From Actinomycetota bacterium (GTDB lineage Bacteria; Actinomycetota; UBA4738; CADDZG01; WHSQ01): 31,173 nt of DNA. Position 1 is the stretch's first letter. Each line of letters starts with the position of its first letter. The translations under genes were made by a program, and so were the position numbers. Location: contig JAUJNU010000014.1 of assembly GCA_030448085.1 (NCBI GenBank), forward strand, positions 1-31,173, in the 5' to 3' direction. The notes below the pieces were generated by a model. The model made no database searches. It saw only the letters and a list, made by a program, of their open reading frames with translations, and was not told the DNA's origin. Shown here in pieces: positions 7,147 through 17,072 of the stretch.

Positions 7147-8048
7147 ATGGGAGAGGCGATCACTGTCGAGGAGTTACTCGACCTCGGAGAGCGGGTGATG
7201 GCCGACAGCTCCCACATCTTCGATGACCACGACAACCGGGACGAGGCCGAGATCCTCCTTGCCTTGACCCTCGAGGAGGACGTGGACGACCTCGACCTCG
7301 ATGACAAACCCTCGCGCAGGCAGCGTGAGAGATACCTCTCGTTGGTAGCGCGCAGAGCCTCCGGTGAGCCCCTTCCTTCCTCACCGGGCGCATCGAGTTC
7401 TACGGGCTCGACCTGAAGGTCAAGCCCGGCCCCTTCGTTCCCCGGCCCTCTTCCGAGCTGACCGTGGGCCGGGCGATCCCAAAGCTGCGCCGGAAGGCGG
7501 AGCCTCGAGCCGTGGACGTATGCACCGGTGCCGGCCCGATAGCGATAGCGGTCGCCGCGGAGGTCCCGCAGGCGGAGGTGTGGGGGGTCGACATCGACTC
7601 GGAGGGCATCGCTCAGGCGCGGACGAATGCCCGCCGCCTTGAGATCGGCAACGCCACCTTCAAGAAGGGGGACATGTACGGCCCCCTTCCCGCGTCCCTC
7701 AAGGGGGAGATCGACCTCATCACAGGGCACGTCCCTTACGTCCCGCCCGAGGAGCTCGACGACCTGCCCTCGGAGGTCCGGTCGCACGAGCCGATCTTCA
7801 CCCTCAGCGACAACTCCTCCGACGGCCTGGGTCTGATGCGCAGGGCGATCGACGAGGGCCGCGAATGGCTGAAGCCGGGTGGGTGGCTCCTCCTAGAGGT
7901 GGCGGAGGACCTCGCCCCCAAGATCCTCGCGCTGTGCAAGAAGGCCGGCTACAAGGACCTCACCGTCCAGTCCGATGACGATGGCCTGAGCGTCGTGATC
8001 GAGGGCAGGAAGGGTTCTTCGCGTCCTCGTCGCGATCGCCGGAGTTAG
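7147..8048 (+). pseudogene. HemK/PrmC-like class I SAM methyltransferase, one frameshift
   Basis: The N-terminal part (from ATG 7147) reads an acidic helical domain to ARRASGEPLP; the rest continues in another frame as FLTGRIEFYGLDLKVKPGPF and VPRPSSELTV, then the SAM-binding core AVDVCTGAGPIAIAVA, VWGVDIDSEG and the catalytic-loop position GHVPYVPPEEL. One C added to the CC at about 7375 joins the halves into about 300 residues, the usual length of PrmC-like enzymes. The sugar-phosphate-like order LTGR..F......V....VPRP is typical of HemK proteins. The N-P-P-Y motif that holds the glutamine amide is replaced by H-V-P-Y, so release-factor methylation cannot be assumed. The gene is probably intact in the living genome. 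Confidence 0.75.
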
Positions 8049-8063
8049 CGCACGAGCGCGCGT

Positions 8064-8069
8064 TAGGCT
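8064..8069 (+). promoter_or_regulatory. -10 element of a possible leaderless guaA transcript
   Basis: TAGGCT ends five bases before the guaA ATG and there is no Shine-Dalgarno sequence. No clear -35 is visible. Confidence 0.35.
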
Positions 8070-8074
8070 GGCTT

Positions 8075-9637
8075 ATGCCAACATCGCCGGCGGTCATCCC
8101 CGCCACGCCTCCGGTCCTCGTCATCGACTACGGGGCCCAGTACGCCCAGCTGATCGCCCGCCGGGTCCGCGAGTGCCACGTCTACTCCGAGATCGTTCCG
8201 CACGACCTCTCTGCCGCGGAGATCGCTGCTCGCTCGCCGGCCGCGATCATCCTTTCGGGCGGGCCCAAGTCGGTTCACCAGCCTGGGGCGCCGGGCATCG
8301 ATCCCGCCGTGTTCGAGCTCGGGGTCCCGGTACTGGGCATCTGCTACGGACAGCAACTGATGGCGAGCGTCCTCGGCGGCGAGGTGGGTCGTACGGGTGT
8401 CGCGGAGTTCGGCAAGGCCGAGTTAGCGGTAGACCCCGTCTCCTCGATCCTTTTCTCTGAGCTGCCGAGTGAGCAAACGGTGTGGATGAGCCACAACGAT
8501 GCCGTCGTGAGGGCCCCGGAGGGCTTCGTCTCCATCGCGTCGACTCCCTCCTCTCCAGTGGCTGCGTTCGAGGATAGGCAACGGGCGCTGTTCGGGGTCC
8601 AGTTCCACCCGGAGGTGGCGCACACGCCGCGCGGCACGGAGCTGTTGAAGAACTTCCTGTACGACGGAGCAGACCTGCTGCCGACGTGGACCATGACGTC
8701 GATCATCGAAACGGCGATCGAGAAGATCAAGGCTCAAGTGGGTGACGAGAAGATCGTGTGTGGTCTATCCGGCGGGGTCGACTCCTCGGTAGCGGCCGCC
8801 CTCGTTCATCGAGCGGTCGGGTCTCAGCTCACGTGCGTCTTCGTCGATCACGGCTTGCTACGGGCAGGGGAGGCGGAGCAGGTAGAGGACACCTTCCGCA
8901 GACACATGGGGATCGACCTGATCCACGTGAAGGCGGCCGACAGGTTCCTCGAGAACCTCGCCGGCGTGACCGATCCGGAGCGCAAGCGCAAGATCATCGG
9001 CGAGACCTTCATCCGGGTCTTCGAGGAGGTGGCCCGAGACGACCTCGAGGACGCCCGCTTCCTCGTCCAGGGGACCCTGTACCCGGACGTCATCGAGTCC
9101 GGCACCAAGGACGCCGCGAAGATCAAGAGCCATCACAACGTGGGCGGGCTCCCCGAGGACATGAAGTTCACGCTCGTCGAGCCGTTACGCAGCCTATTCA
9201 AGGACGAGGTCCGGCACGTGGGTGAGGAGCTCGGCCTCCCGGAGGAGATCGTCTGGCGCCAGCCGTTCCCGGGCCCCGGGCTCGCGGTTCGGATCATCGG
9301 CGACGTGACCCGGGAGCGGCTCGAGATCCTGCGCGGTGCAGACGAGGTCGTCGTGCAAGAGATAAAGAGGGCGGGCCTGCTGCGCGAGATCTGGCAGTCC
9401 TTCGCCGTTCTGCCGACGGTTCGGTCGGTGGGCGTGATGGGTGACGAGCGCACGTACGGGTATCCGATCGTCCTTCGGGCGGTTACCAGCGAGGACGCCA
9501 TGACCGCGGACTGGGCACGTCTTCCCTACGAGTTACTCGAGCGCATCTCCAGCCGCGTCGTGAACGAGGTGCCGGGGGTGAACCGGGTCGTGTACGACAT
9601 CACGTCGAAGCCGCCCGGGACCATCGAGTGGGAATAG
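8075..9637 (+). CDS. guaA: GMP synthase (glutamine-hydrolysing)
   Basis: Amidates XMP to GMP using glutamine and ATP, the last step of guanine nucleotide synthesis. The 520-residue protein has the full bacterial layout. The class I glutamine amidotransferase domain carries Cys90 in GICYGQQLM and the His178/Glu180 pair in QFHPEV. The ATP pyrophosphatase domain follows with the PP-loop SGGVDSS at 232-238 and [14 protein letters not shown]. The C-terminal dimerisation domain ends [16 protein letters not shown], the canonical terminus. The frame is intact. pcrA begins 12 bases downstream, suggesting one transcript. Confidence 0.97.
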   Translation: MPTSPAVIPATPPVLVIDYGAQYAQLIARRVRECHVYSEIVPHDLSAAEIAARSPAAIILSGGPKSVHQPGAPGIDPAVFELGVPVLGICYGQQLMASVLGGEVGRTGVAEFGKAELAVDPVSSILFSELPSEQTVWMSHNDAVVRAPEGFVSIASTPSSPVAAFEDRQRALFGVQFHPEVAHTPRGTELLKNFLYDGADLLPTWTMTSIIETAIEKIKAQVGDEKIVCGLSGGVDSSVAAALVHRAVGSQLTCVFVDHGLLRAGEAEQVEDTFRRHMGIDLIHVKAADRFLENLAGVTDPERKRKIIGETFIRVFEEVARDDLEDARFLVQGTLYPDVIESGTKDAAKIKSHHNVGGLPEDMKFTLVEPLRSLFKDEVRHVGEELGLPEEIVWRQPFPGPGLAVRIIGDVTRERLEILRGADEVVVQEIKRAGLLREIWQSFAVLPTVRSVGVMGDERTYGYPIVLRAVTSEDAMTADWARLPYELLERISSRVVNEVPGVNRVVYDITSKPPGTIEWE

Positions 9638-9649
9638 CTGCGGCTCGAA

Positions 9650-11812
9650 GTGGCACGTGAATTCCTAGAGGATCTGAACCCGGTTCAACGGGAGGCCGTC
9701 CAGCACCCCGGGGGCCCAGTCCTGGTGGTTGCCGGCGCCGGCTCGGGAAAGACCCGCGTCCTCGCTTACCGGATCGCGTACTTGATCGCCACCGGTCTCT
9801 CCCCCTACTCGATCATCGCGATCACTTTCACGAACAAGGCCGCGGCCGAGATGAGGGAGCGGGTCGCCTCTCTCGTCGGGCCGATGGCAGCGCGCATGTG
9901 GGTGTCGACTTTCCACTCCGCCTGCGTGAGGATCCTGCGCCGCGAAGCGAAGCACCTGGGGATCCGTCCCTCGTTCTCGATCTACGACGCCGGCGACACC
10001 CAGCGTCTCATCAACCTGTGCATGAAGGAATTGGGGATTGATCCCAAGCGGGTCCCTCCCAGGGGAGTCGCGGCGACGATCTCCGACGCCAAGAACCGGC
10101 TCACCGACGCGGGCACGTTCTCCGACTTCGCATCGAACCCCTACGAGCGTCAGATCGGAAAGGTCTACATGGAGTACCAGCGCCGGCTGACGCTTGCATC
10201 GGCGCTCGACTTCGACGACCTCATCATGAGGACGGTAGAGCTGTTCGATAGGCACCCGCAGGTGCTCGAGGATCACCAGGACAGGTTCCAGCACGTGCTG
10301 ATCGACGAGTTCCAGGACACGAACAGTGCCCAGGCGACCCTCGCCCGCCTGCTCGCGGGCAAGTGGCGGAACATCTTCGCGGTCGGCGATGCGGACCAGG
10401 GTATCTACGCGTTCCGGGGCGCGACCATCAAGAACCTTCTCGATTTCGAGAGGGACTGGCCCGACGCTCACGTCGTGACGCTCGACGAGAACTATCGCTC
10501 GACGCAGAACATCCTCAGCGCGGCGAACGCGATCATCGAGAACAACGTCATGCGCCGGCCGAAGTCATTGTGGACGCAAGCCGCGGGTGGGGACCTGATC
10601 ACTCGCTACCACGCGCAGAACGAGCATGACGAGTCGTATTGGGTCACCGAAGAGATCAAACGGCTCACCCACGATGGCTACTCATTGAGGGACATCGCAG
10701 TCTTCTATCGCGCCAACGCGCAGTCGCGGGTTCTGGAGGAGATGTTCGCGAAGGAGGATCTCGCTTACCGGGTCGTGGGCGGGGTGCGATTCTACGAGCG
10801 CAAGGAGATCAAGGACCTGCTCGCTTGGCTGCGGGGTGCGCTCAATCCCTCGGACGAGATCAGCGTCGCGCGAGCGGCGCAGACCCCGAGGCGGGGGATC
10901 GGCGACACCACGATCGCCCGCATGCTGGCATTCGCTCATCGACACGACATCGGCCTGGGCGAGGCGTTCGACCGGGTGGAGGAGGTCGAGGGGATCTCCA
11001 AGCGGGCTCTCGGCAGCATCCTCGAGGTGGCGCGGGTGATGGAGCAGATAAGGCAGGCGGATGCAGCCGGCAAGCCGGTCCCCGAGGTGATGGAGATGGC
11101 GATGGACATCACCGGCTACCTGGAGTCGCTGAAGGACGACCGGTCGATCGAGTCGCTGTCTCGTCAGGAGAACATCAAGGAGTTCAGCGGCGTGGCGGGA
11201 GAGTACGTGGATGCGGCGGAAGAGCCGAACCTCGAAGGCTTCCTCGAGAGGATCGCGCTCATCACCGATATGGACACCCTCGAGCCCGAGGACGCGGCGG
11301 TGACCCTGATGACACTGCATACGGCAAAGGGGCTCGAGTACCCCGTGGTCTTCATGGTGGGCATGGAGGAGGGGGTGTTCCCGCACTTCCGCTGTCTCGG
11401 GGATCCCGATGCCGAGGAAGAGGAGAGAAGGCTCTGCTACGTCGGCGTCACGAGGGCGAGGGAACGGCTCTATCTCCTGAACGCCTGGTCGCGCACCCTC
11501 TGGGGGTCGCCGAACTACAACCCGCCGTCGCGGTTCCTCAAGGAGATCCCGGAGAACCTCGTGCATCTGGTGGGGAACAGGCCCAGTGCGACCTCCCCGC
11601 CGCGTGGCCGCACGTTACCTGCCCAGCGCAGGGACATGAATGACCCGGCCGACTTCAAGGTGGGCCAAGAGGTCAAGCACGCGAAATGGGGCCGGGGCAC
11701 GATCCTTTCTATAGCTCGGTCTGCCGTTGGGGTAGAGGCGACGATCAACTTCCCGGAGGGCGGTGGTGAGAAGCGGCTGGACCTCTCACTCGCTCCCCTG
11801 AGCCCGGTGTGA
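9650..11812 (+). CDS. pcrA: ATP-dependent DNA helicase PcrA/UvrD
   Basis: A superfamily 1A 3'-to-5' DNA helicase for repair and replication-fork maintenance. The 720-residue chain holds motif I AGAGSGKT (residues 28-35), ITFTNKAAAEMRERV, motif II LIDEFQDTN, motif III VGDADQGIYAFRGA, motif IV ENYRSTQNIL, motif V LMTLHTAKGLEYPVVF followed by GMEEGVFPH, and motif VI VGVTRARERLYL. The C-terminus has the PcrA Tudor-like RNA-polymerase-binding segment (VGQEVKHAKWGRGTIL). The start is GTG; the N-terminal LNPVQREAV is the Q-motif. Its stop overlaps the start of the next gene in GTGA. Helicase assignment is secure; PcrA versus UvrD naming is conventional. Confidence 0.95.
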   Translation: MAREFLEDLNPVQREAVQHPGGPVLVVAGAGSGKTRVLAYRIAYLIATGLSPYSIIAITFTNKAAAEMRERVASLVGPMAARMWVSTFHSACVRILRREAKHLGIRPSFSIYDAGDTQRLINLCMKELGIDPKRVPPRGVAATISDAKNRLTDAGTFSDFASNPYERQIGKVYMEYQRRLTLASALDFDDLIMRTVELFDRHPQVLEDHQDRFQHVLIDEFQDTNSAQATLARLLAGKWRNIFAVGDADQGIYAFRGATIKNLLDFERDWPDAHVVTLDENYRSTQNILSAANAIIENNVMRRPKSLWTQAAGGDLITRYHAQNEHDESYWVTEEIKRLTHDGYSLRDIAVFYRANAQSRVLEEMFAKEDLAYRVVGGVRFYERKEIKDLLAWLRGALNPSDEISVARAAQTPRRGIGDTTIARMLAFAHRHDIGLGEAFDRVEEVEGISKRALGSILEVARVMEQIRQADAAGKPVPEVMEMAMDITGYLESLKDDRSIESLSRQENIKEFSGVAGEYVDAAEEPNLEGFLERIALITDMDTLEPEDAAVTLMTLHTAKGLEYPVVFMVGMEEGVFPHFRCLGDPDAEEEERRLCYVGVTRARERLYLLNAWSRTLWGSPNYNPPSRFLKEIPENLVHLVGNRPSATSPPRGRTLPAQRRDMNDPADFKVGQEVKHAKWGRGTILSIARSAVGVEATINFPEGGGEKRLDLSLAPLSPV

Positions 11813-13434
11813 GCGAGAACGAGGTGGCTCCCGACCCGAGCGTGCGGGAATGGTTCCTGCTCGCCTCGGAGCGCGGGAACCCCCACACGCGGATCGACGC
11901 GCGCAAGGGTGGGGGCAAGGCATGGACCGAAGGGAATCTGGTCACTCCCCTGATCCACGGGGCGGTTTACTTCAAGCGTCTCTACGAGGAGATGTGCGCG
12001 CTCGAGCCGGGGGACTGGATCCACTTCACCGATTGGCGTGGGGACCCGGACGAAAGGCTCGCCGGCCCGGGCACGGAGGTGGCCGAGGTCCTGGCCGACC
12101 TCGCCCGCCGCAAGGTGCACGTTCGGGGGCTCGTATGGCGCTCCCACCCCGACATCACACGCTTCAGCGAGAAGGAGAACCTCGAGCTGGCTGAGAAGGT
12201 GAACGCCGCGGGCGGCGAGATCCTGCTCGACGAGAGGGTGAGGCGCGGGGGCTCCCACCACCAGAAGCTGTTCCTCATCCGGCACCCGAAGAACGAGGAC
12301 GCAGACATCGCTTTCGTGGGAGGGATCGATCTCTGTCACGGCCGCAACGACGATGCCTCCCATCTAGGGGACGAGCAGGTCTACAGCCTCGACGACAGGT
12401 ACGGCGACAGGCCCGCGTGGCACGACGCGCAGGCGGAGCTGCGGGGGCCGGTCATACACGACCTCGCCATCACGTTCCGCGAGAGATGGGAGGATCCCAC
12501 CCCGCTCGATCACCGGAACCCGTTCCGCCAGATGATGCACCGGCGCGCGCACGAGCCCGATGCCCCCGGCCCCCTGCCCCCGATGCCGGACGAGCCGGCG
12601 TCACAGGGGCCCCATGCGGTCCAGGTCCTCCGTACCTACCCGGCGAAGAAGCCTCCGTTCCCGTTCGCCCCCCGAGGGGAGCGAAGCATCGCTCGTGCCT
12701 ACCGCAAGGCGGCCGGCCGGGCGCGCCGGCTGGTTTACATCGAAGACCAGTATTTCTGGTCGACCGAGGTAGCAGGGTTGCTCGCGGACACGCTGCGAAA
12801 GGCGCCGAACCTCCACCTCGTCGTGATCCTTCCGCGTTACCCCGAGCAGGACGGAACGCTGTCCGGTCCTCCGCCGCGGGTGGGGCAGGCGATGGCGATC
12901 AAGGTCCTGAGGGAGGCAGGTGGGGAAAGGGTCGCCTTCTACAACCTCGAGCACGAGTCCGGGAAGCCGATCTATATCCACGCCAAGGTGTGCGTCATGG
13001 ATGATGTCTGGGCCGCGATCGGCTCCGACAACGTCAACCTTCGTTCCTGGACCCACGACTCCGAGCTTTCCTGCGCCATCCTCGACTCCACGCGGGACGA
13101 GCGGGAGCCGACCGACCCGGCGGGCCTCGGAGACGGTGCCCGAACGTTCGCGAGGAACCTACGCCTCGAGTTATGGCGAGAGCACCTCGGGGCCGACTCC
13201 GACGAAGGCCTCGTCGACCTTGACGAGGGGTTCCAGAGGGTGAAGGCTGCTGCCGCGGCTCTCGATGCTTGGCATGACGGTGGTCGTGAGGGCCCACGTC
13301 CCCCCGGGCGCCTGCGAGGCCACGACCCGGAGCCCGACAACCCCATCGTCACCGCGATCGCGAAGCCCATCTACAAGGGGGCGCTGGACCCAGATGGAAG
13401 GCCACGGGACCTGAAGAAGGCGAAGCTCTTCTAG
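11809..13434 (+). CDS. Phospholipase D-family protein
   Basis: A 541-residue protein with two PLD repeats. The second active-site motif is complete: IHAKVCVMDD with His391, Lys393 and Asp398, followed by GSDNVNLRSW. The first is SHHQKLFLIR with His151 and Lys153, but Arg158 stands where the consensus Asp would be; the following VGGIDLCHGRNDD is typical of a bacterial PLD subgroup related to eukaryotic PLDs. No signal peptide is evident, suggesting a cytoplasmic or membrane-surface role in phospholipid hydrolysis or transphosphatidylation. It overlaps pcrA by 4 bases and is likely translated by coupling. A role in lipid turnover is inferred from family only. Confidence 0.85.
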   Translation: MSENEVAPDPSVREWFLLASERGNPHTRIDARKGGGKAWTEGNLVTPLIHGAVYFKRLYEEMCALEPGDWIHFTDWRGDPDERLAGPGTEVAEVLADLARRKVHVRGLVWRSHPDITRFSEKENLELAEKVNAAGGEILLDERVRRGGSHHQKLFLIRHPKNEDADIAFVGGIDLCHGRNDDASHLGDEQVYSLDDRYGDRPAWHDAQAELRGPVIHDLAITFRERWEDPTPLDHRNPFRQMMHRRAHEPDAPGPLPPMPDEPASQGPHAVQVLRTYPAKKPPFPFAPRGERSIARAYRKAAGRARRLVYIEDQYFWSTEVAGLLADTLRKAPNLHLVVILPRYPEQDGTLSGPPPRVGQAMAIKVLREAGGERVAFYNLEHESGKPIYIHAKVCVMDDVWAAIGSDNVNLRSWTHDSELSCAILDSTRDEREPTDPAGLGDGARTFARNLRLELWREHLGADSDEGLVDLDEGFQRVKAAAAALDAWHDGGREGPRPPGRLRGHDPEPDNPIVTAIAKPIYKGALDPDGRPRDLKKAKLF

Positions 13435-13455
13435 TTCCGTGGCGCAGGAGAGTCC

Positions 13456-14817
13456 TTAGGGGCAGGATCTTCCGGTGCACTCGGCGTTCCGCATGAGGAT
13501 CCTGTGCAGCCCCGCCACGTCCGGGTCGTTCGACCTGTCTCCGTCCCGCATGAGGTTCCTCATCTCGAAGGGGTCGTCCTTCAGGTCGTAGTACTCGACG
13601 TCGTAGACCTGGCCGTTGTCCTGGTAGTACTCGATGTAGTGGATGTCCTCGTTCTTGAGCGAGGCTCCAGGAGAACCCTCAGAGCTGCAGGGTCCCGGCT
13701 GTATTCGGTGAAGACGTGGTCCCGCTCCTGCTGGCTGAACAATGACCGGCCGTCGATCGTGTGCTGTGGCTCGACCCCTGCGGCCTCGAGAACCGTCGGA
13801 GCGATATCGATGTTCATCGTGAGCCTCTTCGTGGCGGTTCCCGGCTCCACCATCTCCGGCCATCTCAGAAGCATCGGGACGTGGATGGAGTTCTTGTACG
13901 GGAACCGCTTGCTGAGCAAGCCGTGGTCGTTGTGGAGGTAGCCGTTGTCGGGTGTAGATCGCAAGGGTCGGGTGTTCTCGCCGAGGGCTACCAGGGTCTT
14001 CTTCAGGGCTGCCACCATCTCGTCGACGGCCTTCAGGCTCGCACCTGGCGGCGGAAGGTGCGGGCCGCTTTCCAGGTTCGGCTCGTCCCGCCGTACCCAG
14101 ATGGGCTTGTCGCTGCGATCTTCTTCTTCCCGGGCGGGGTCATTTCCAGGCCGGGGACATCGACGCCCCTGTGCCGGCAGGTTTGTGGGGCGCGAAAGGC
14201 GCGAGGTATAGGAACCAAGGCTCGTTGTCCACGCTCTGGAAGTCGCCGAGGAACTCCACCGCCTTCTTACCTATGAAATCCGTCGAGTACCTCGGCACCC
14301 TTCGCTCGGTGCCATCGACGTTGAAGGCGACGTTGTGGTAGCCCCGTCGCATCGAGGCCCACCGGTCCCAGTAGGGGGGGCTGTCCAGCGTCGCGTTCAA
14401 GTACTTACCGGCCATCGCCGTCCGGTACCCGGCTTGGTGGAGGTAGGCCTGCATCGTGTGTTCCGCGTTGAGGTTCCTGTAATCGGTGTTCAGCCGGACG
14501 CCGTGATTGTGGGGGTACTGCCCGGTGAAGATCGAGCTGCGGGAGGGGCAGCAGAGCGGCGTAGACACGTAATGCCTGTTGAAGGTGAGCCCCTTCTCCC
14601 TGAACCACCTCCTCGTGTGCGGCATGGCCTCCAACTTCCCCATCGCCTGATCGTCCAAGACGATGATGAGGACGTTCGGCCTCTCGGTGGTAACGGAGGG
14701 GGCCGCGTTCGCCGCCCCTCCCTCTCGCAGATCGAGCCAAGATGGCATGAGAAGTATGAGGACGAGGATGATCCGAAGGATCTCCCTCCCCCGATTGCCG
14801 CTCTCGCTTCGTATCAC
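13456..14817 (-). pseudogene. Sulfatase, second of a tandem pair, several frameshifts
   Basis: A sulfatase closely similar to its upstream neighbour. The N-terminal frame (from GTG 14817) gives a signal segment (ILRIILVLILLMPSWL), PNVLIIVLDDQ, and the formylglycine motif LCCPSRSSIFTGQ, then YWDRWASMRRGYHNV. After APFAPHKPA near 14180 the frame is lost. Further pieces read in other frames: PGLEMTPPG, DKPIWVRRDEPNLESGP, then PDNGYLHNDHGLLSKRFPY to HTIDGRSLF, then, after about 13690, IHYIEYYQDNG to the end CTGRSCP. At least three net shifts are needed. All expected segments are present in order, so this is either a recent pseudogene or, more likely, error-laden consensus. Confidence 0.82.
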
Positions 14818-14837
14818 GCGCGGGGTTCGTACGGCAT

Positions 14838-16220
14838 CTAGGGACAGCTGGGGCCGGCGCAGGAACGATCTTTCGTCAGCTGCGTCTGGAGTGCCGAGAC
14901 GTCGGGATCGTTCAGCGGATCTCCATCTCCCAACAGGTTCACCAGTTGGTATCGGTCCGCCTGGAGGTCGTAGTACTCCTGGAAGACGATCCCGCCGTTT
15001 CCGTCGTAGTACTCCACATACTGGACGGAGTTGTCCCGATAAGAGGCCCACGGAGCAACCCGTCCGGAAGTTCCGTCGAGGAAGTACTCGGTGAAGACGT
15101 GACTTCGGGGCGGGGACGTGAGCAGAGAACGCCCATCTATCGTGTGTTGCGGCGTGATCCCCGCCGCTTCTAGGACTGTTGGAGCGATGTCTATGTTCAT
15201 TGCAAAGCTGGGAGACTCCGTGCCTTCCCCGATCCGCCCCGGCCACCTCATCAAGAGCGGGACCCGGATCGTCTTCGTATAGGGGTATCGCTTCCCGAGA
15301 ACCCCGTGGTCCGCGTGGAGGTATCCATTGTCCGAGGTGAAGATAGCCAGCGTCTCTTGATCCTCGTTCAGGTATTCGAGGGTTCTGCGCACTTGACCCA
15401 CCAGTTCGTCCACTGCCATGAGGCTCCGCAGTTGACGCCTGTGGAACCTCTGGGCCCTCTCGAGCGGTACCTGGCTCTCTTGGACGCTGAGAGGCTTGTC
15501 GCTGATGTCTGCCTCCAGACGCGCCGGATCGAGCTCCAGTGGAGGCATCTTCAGCGCTCGGTGACGCTCTGCGGGCTTGGCTGGGCTGTGCGGCGCGAAG
15601 GGCGCGACGTAGAGGAACCACGGCAGCTGGTCGTCGTCCTCGAAGTTGAAGAGGTATTCCGAGGCTTTGTGGGCAAGATGGTCCGTCGAGTACCCGGGGA
15701 TCGTCTTGATGGTCCCGTCGATGTTGAACTCGGTCGAGTAGTAGCCGGATCCGGGCAGCCTCATCGTTCCCCACCGGTCCCAATATGGCGGGTTGTCGAG
15801 GCTCGAGTTCAGGTACTTTCCGGCGATCGCCGTCTGATACCCGGCTTTCTGCAGGTAAGCCTGCATCGTGGTCTCGGGATCGAGTTTCCGATAGTCGGAG
15901 TTGATCTTCACACCATGGTTGTGCGGGTATTGGCCGGTGAAGATCGAGCTACGGGAAGGACAGCAAAGAGGGATGCTGACGAAGGCCTTAGAAAACGTCC
16001 GCCCTTCCTCTCGGAACCACTGGTTCGTTTGTGCCATCCTTTGCATCTGCTTTATCGCTTGGTCGTCCGTGACGATGACGAGGATGTTGGGGCGTGGGTC
16101 CTCCTCCACCGCGGCTTCCGCACGGCGGCCGGACAGCTCGGGGACCAGTAGCCCCAGAAGTAGGGCCATAGCCAGGAGCGCGCCGGGCAGAGATGGCATG
16201 GATCTCTTGGATCTCGTCAC
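14838..16220 (-). CDS. Secreted sulfatase, GlcNAc-6-sulfatase-like
   Basis: An intact formylglycine-dependent sulfatase of 460 residues. A basic start and hydrophobic segment (PGALLAMALLLGLLVP) form a signal or anchor. PNILVIVTDDQ gives the metal-binding Asp pair (52-53), and IPLCCPSRSSIFTGQYPHNHG contains C-x-P-x-R with Cys86 as the residue to be converted to formylglycine. APFAPHSP, FTSDNGYLHADHG, KRYPYTKTIRVPLL and IAPTVLEAAG follow. The pattern matches the N-acetylglucosamine-6-sulfatase-like branch. GTG 16220 was chosen because GGGAGG lies 5 bases upstream. It ends CAGPSCP, echoing its tandem partner. It probably removes sulfate from extracellular glycans; the maturation enzyme gene is not in view. 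Confidence 0.88.
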   Translation of the reverse strand: MTRSKRSMPSLPGALLAMALLLGLLVPELSGRRAEAAVEEDPRPNILVIVTDDQAIKQMQRMAQTNQWFREEGRTFSKAFVSIPLCCPSRSSIFTGQYPHNHGVKINSDYRKLDPETTMQAYLQKAGYQTAIAGKYLNSSLDNPPYWDRWGTMRLPGSGYYSTEFNIDGTIKTIPGYSTDHLAHKASEYLFNFEDDDQLPWFLYVAPFAPHSPAKPAERHRALKMPPLELDPARLEADISDKPLSVQESQVPLERAQRFHRRQLRSLMAVDELVGQVRRTLEYLNEDQETLAIFTSDNGYLHADHGVLGKRYPYTKTIRVPLLMRWPGRIGEGTESPSFAMNIDIAPTVLEAAGITPQHTIDGRSLLTSPPRSHVFTEYFLDGTSGRVAPWASYRDNSVQYVEYYDGNGGIVFQEYYDLQADRYQLVNLLGDGDPLNDPDVSALQTQLTKDRSCAGPSCP

Positions 16221-16281
16221 AGGACCTCCCGAAGGGTTGCTGCCCGCGGCCCCCCTCATAGGATCCGCTGCGGCAGAAAGC

Positions 16282-17072
16282 TTAGGACTCGGTTATCTCT
16301 ATCGAGTTGATGTAGATCGGCACGACCGGCACCACCGCCTCTGCAGGACTTCCCACTCCTGCCACCGGCTGTGACTGGATCGTGTCCAGCACATCATAAG
16401 AGCCTTTCGCGATTTGCCCGACGATGGCGTAGTTGGGGGGGTATCCGACCGGGCTGCCGGGCGGTCGGAGGACGATGAAGAACTGGCTCCCTCCCGAGTC
16501 CGGGATCCCCTGGTTGGCGATCCCGACCACTCCGTACGTGTATGCCTCCCCGCCGGAAGGCGGCTCGTCGGGGACGGTGTAACCCGGCCCGTCTGGAGGG
16601 ACGCCGGCTACACCGTCCGGGTCTCCCGCCTGGATGACCGAGTCCTTCTCTACGCGGTGCCAGGTGAGCCCGTTGTAGAAGCCCTCTCGCGCCAGGAAGA
16701 CGAAGTTCGCTACGTTCTGCTCTACCGCCGGATCTTCCGAGAGATCCAGCTCGAGGTCGCCGCACGAGGTGCTGATGACGGCGGAGTAATCGACCCCCTC
16801 GATCAACTCGAGCGGTGGCGGAGACTCGTACTGCTTGGGTGCCGCCGCAGGGCGGGAGGGCCGTCGCAGGCGGTCGGCGAGGCCTGCCGCGGCAGGCCCG
16901 CCTCCAGTACTGTCGTCCCCGCCGCTCGAGAAGATCGCAAGGGCCACGATGACGGCAGGCGCTCCTGCCGCCAGTAAGAGGCGGAGGATTGACGACGCCG
17001 CTCTGCTGCCTCGCGCGCAGCCCGGATGGCGTCCCTGTTGCTCTTCTGCCTGGCCCGCTTGTCGCTCGTCAC
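16282..17072 (-). CDS. Membrane-anchored cyclophilin-type peptidyl-prolyl isomerase, N-terminal frameshift
   Basis: The C-terminal 170 residues form a cyclophilin domain: STSCGDLELDLSEDPAVEQN, NFVFLAREGFYNGLTWHRV, IQAGDPDGVAG, GVVGIANQG, GGSQFFIVL, NYAIVGQIAKG. It should catalyse prolyl isomerisation outside the membrane. The N-terminus, reading TSDKRARQKSNRDAIRAAREAAERRRQ from GTG 17072, is a basic amphipathic helix typical of actinobacterial relatives. It then shifts frame near 16990 into the transmembrane segment LLLAAGAPAVIVALAIF. Restoring one A to an AA run there joins both. The GTG overlaps the accDA stop in GTGA, with GGAGAGG upstream, so the two genes are probably coupled. As sequenced, only the downstream frame holds the catalytic domain. 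Confidence 0.83.

Noticed and set aside
10639..11643. A 334-residue plus-strand frame inside pcrA
   Set aside because: Arg/Gly-rich out-of-frame reading of the helicase, whose motifs V and VI lie in the other frame.
14140..15783. A 547-residue minus-strand frame running through both sulfatases
   Set aside because: Its first two thirds are out of frame with the intact sulfatase at 14838–16220; only the part after about 14817 is the true N-terminus of the second sulfatase.
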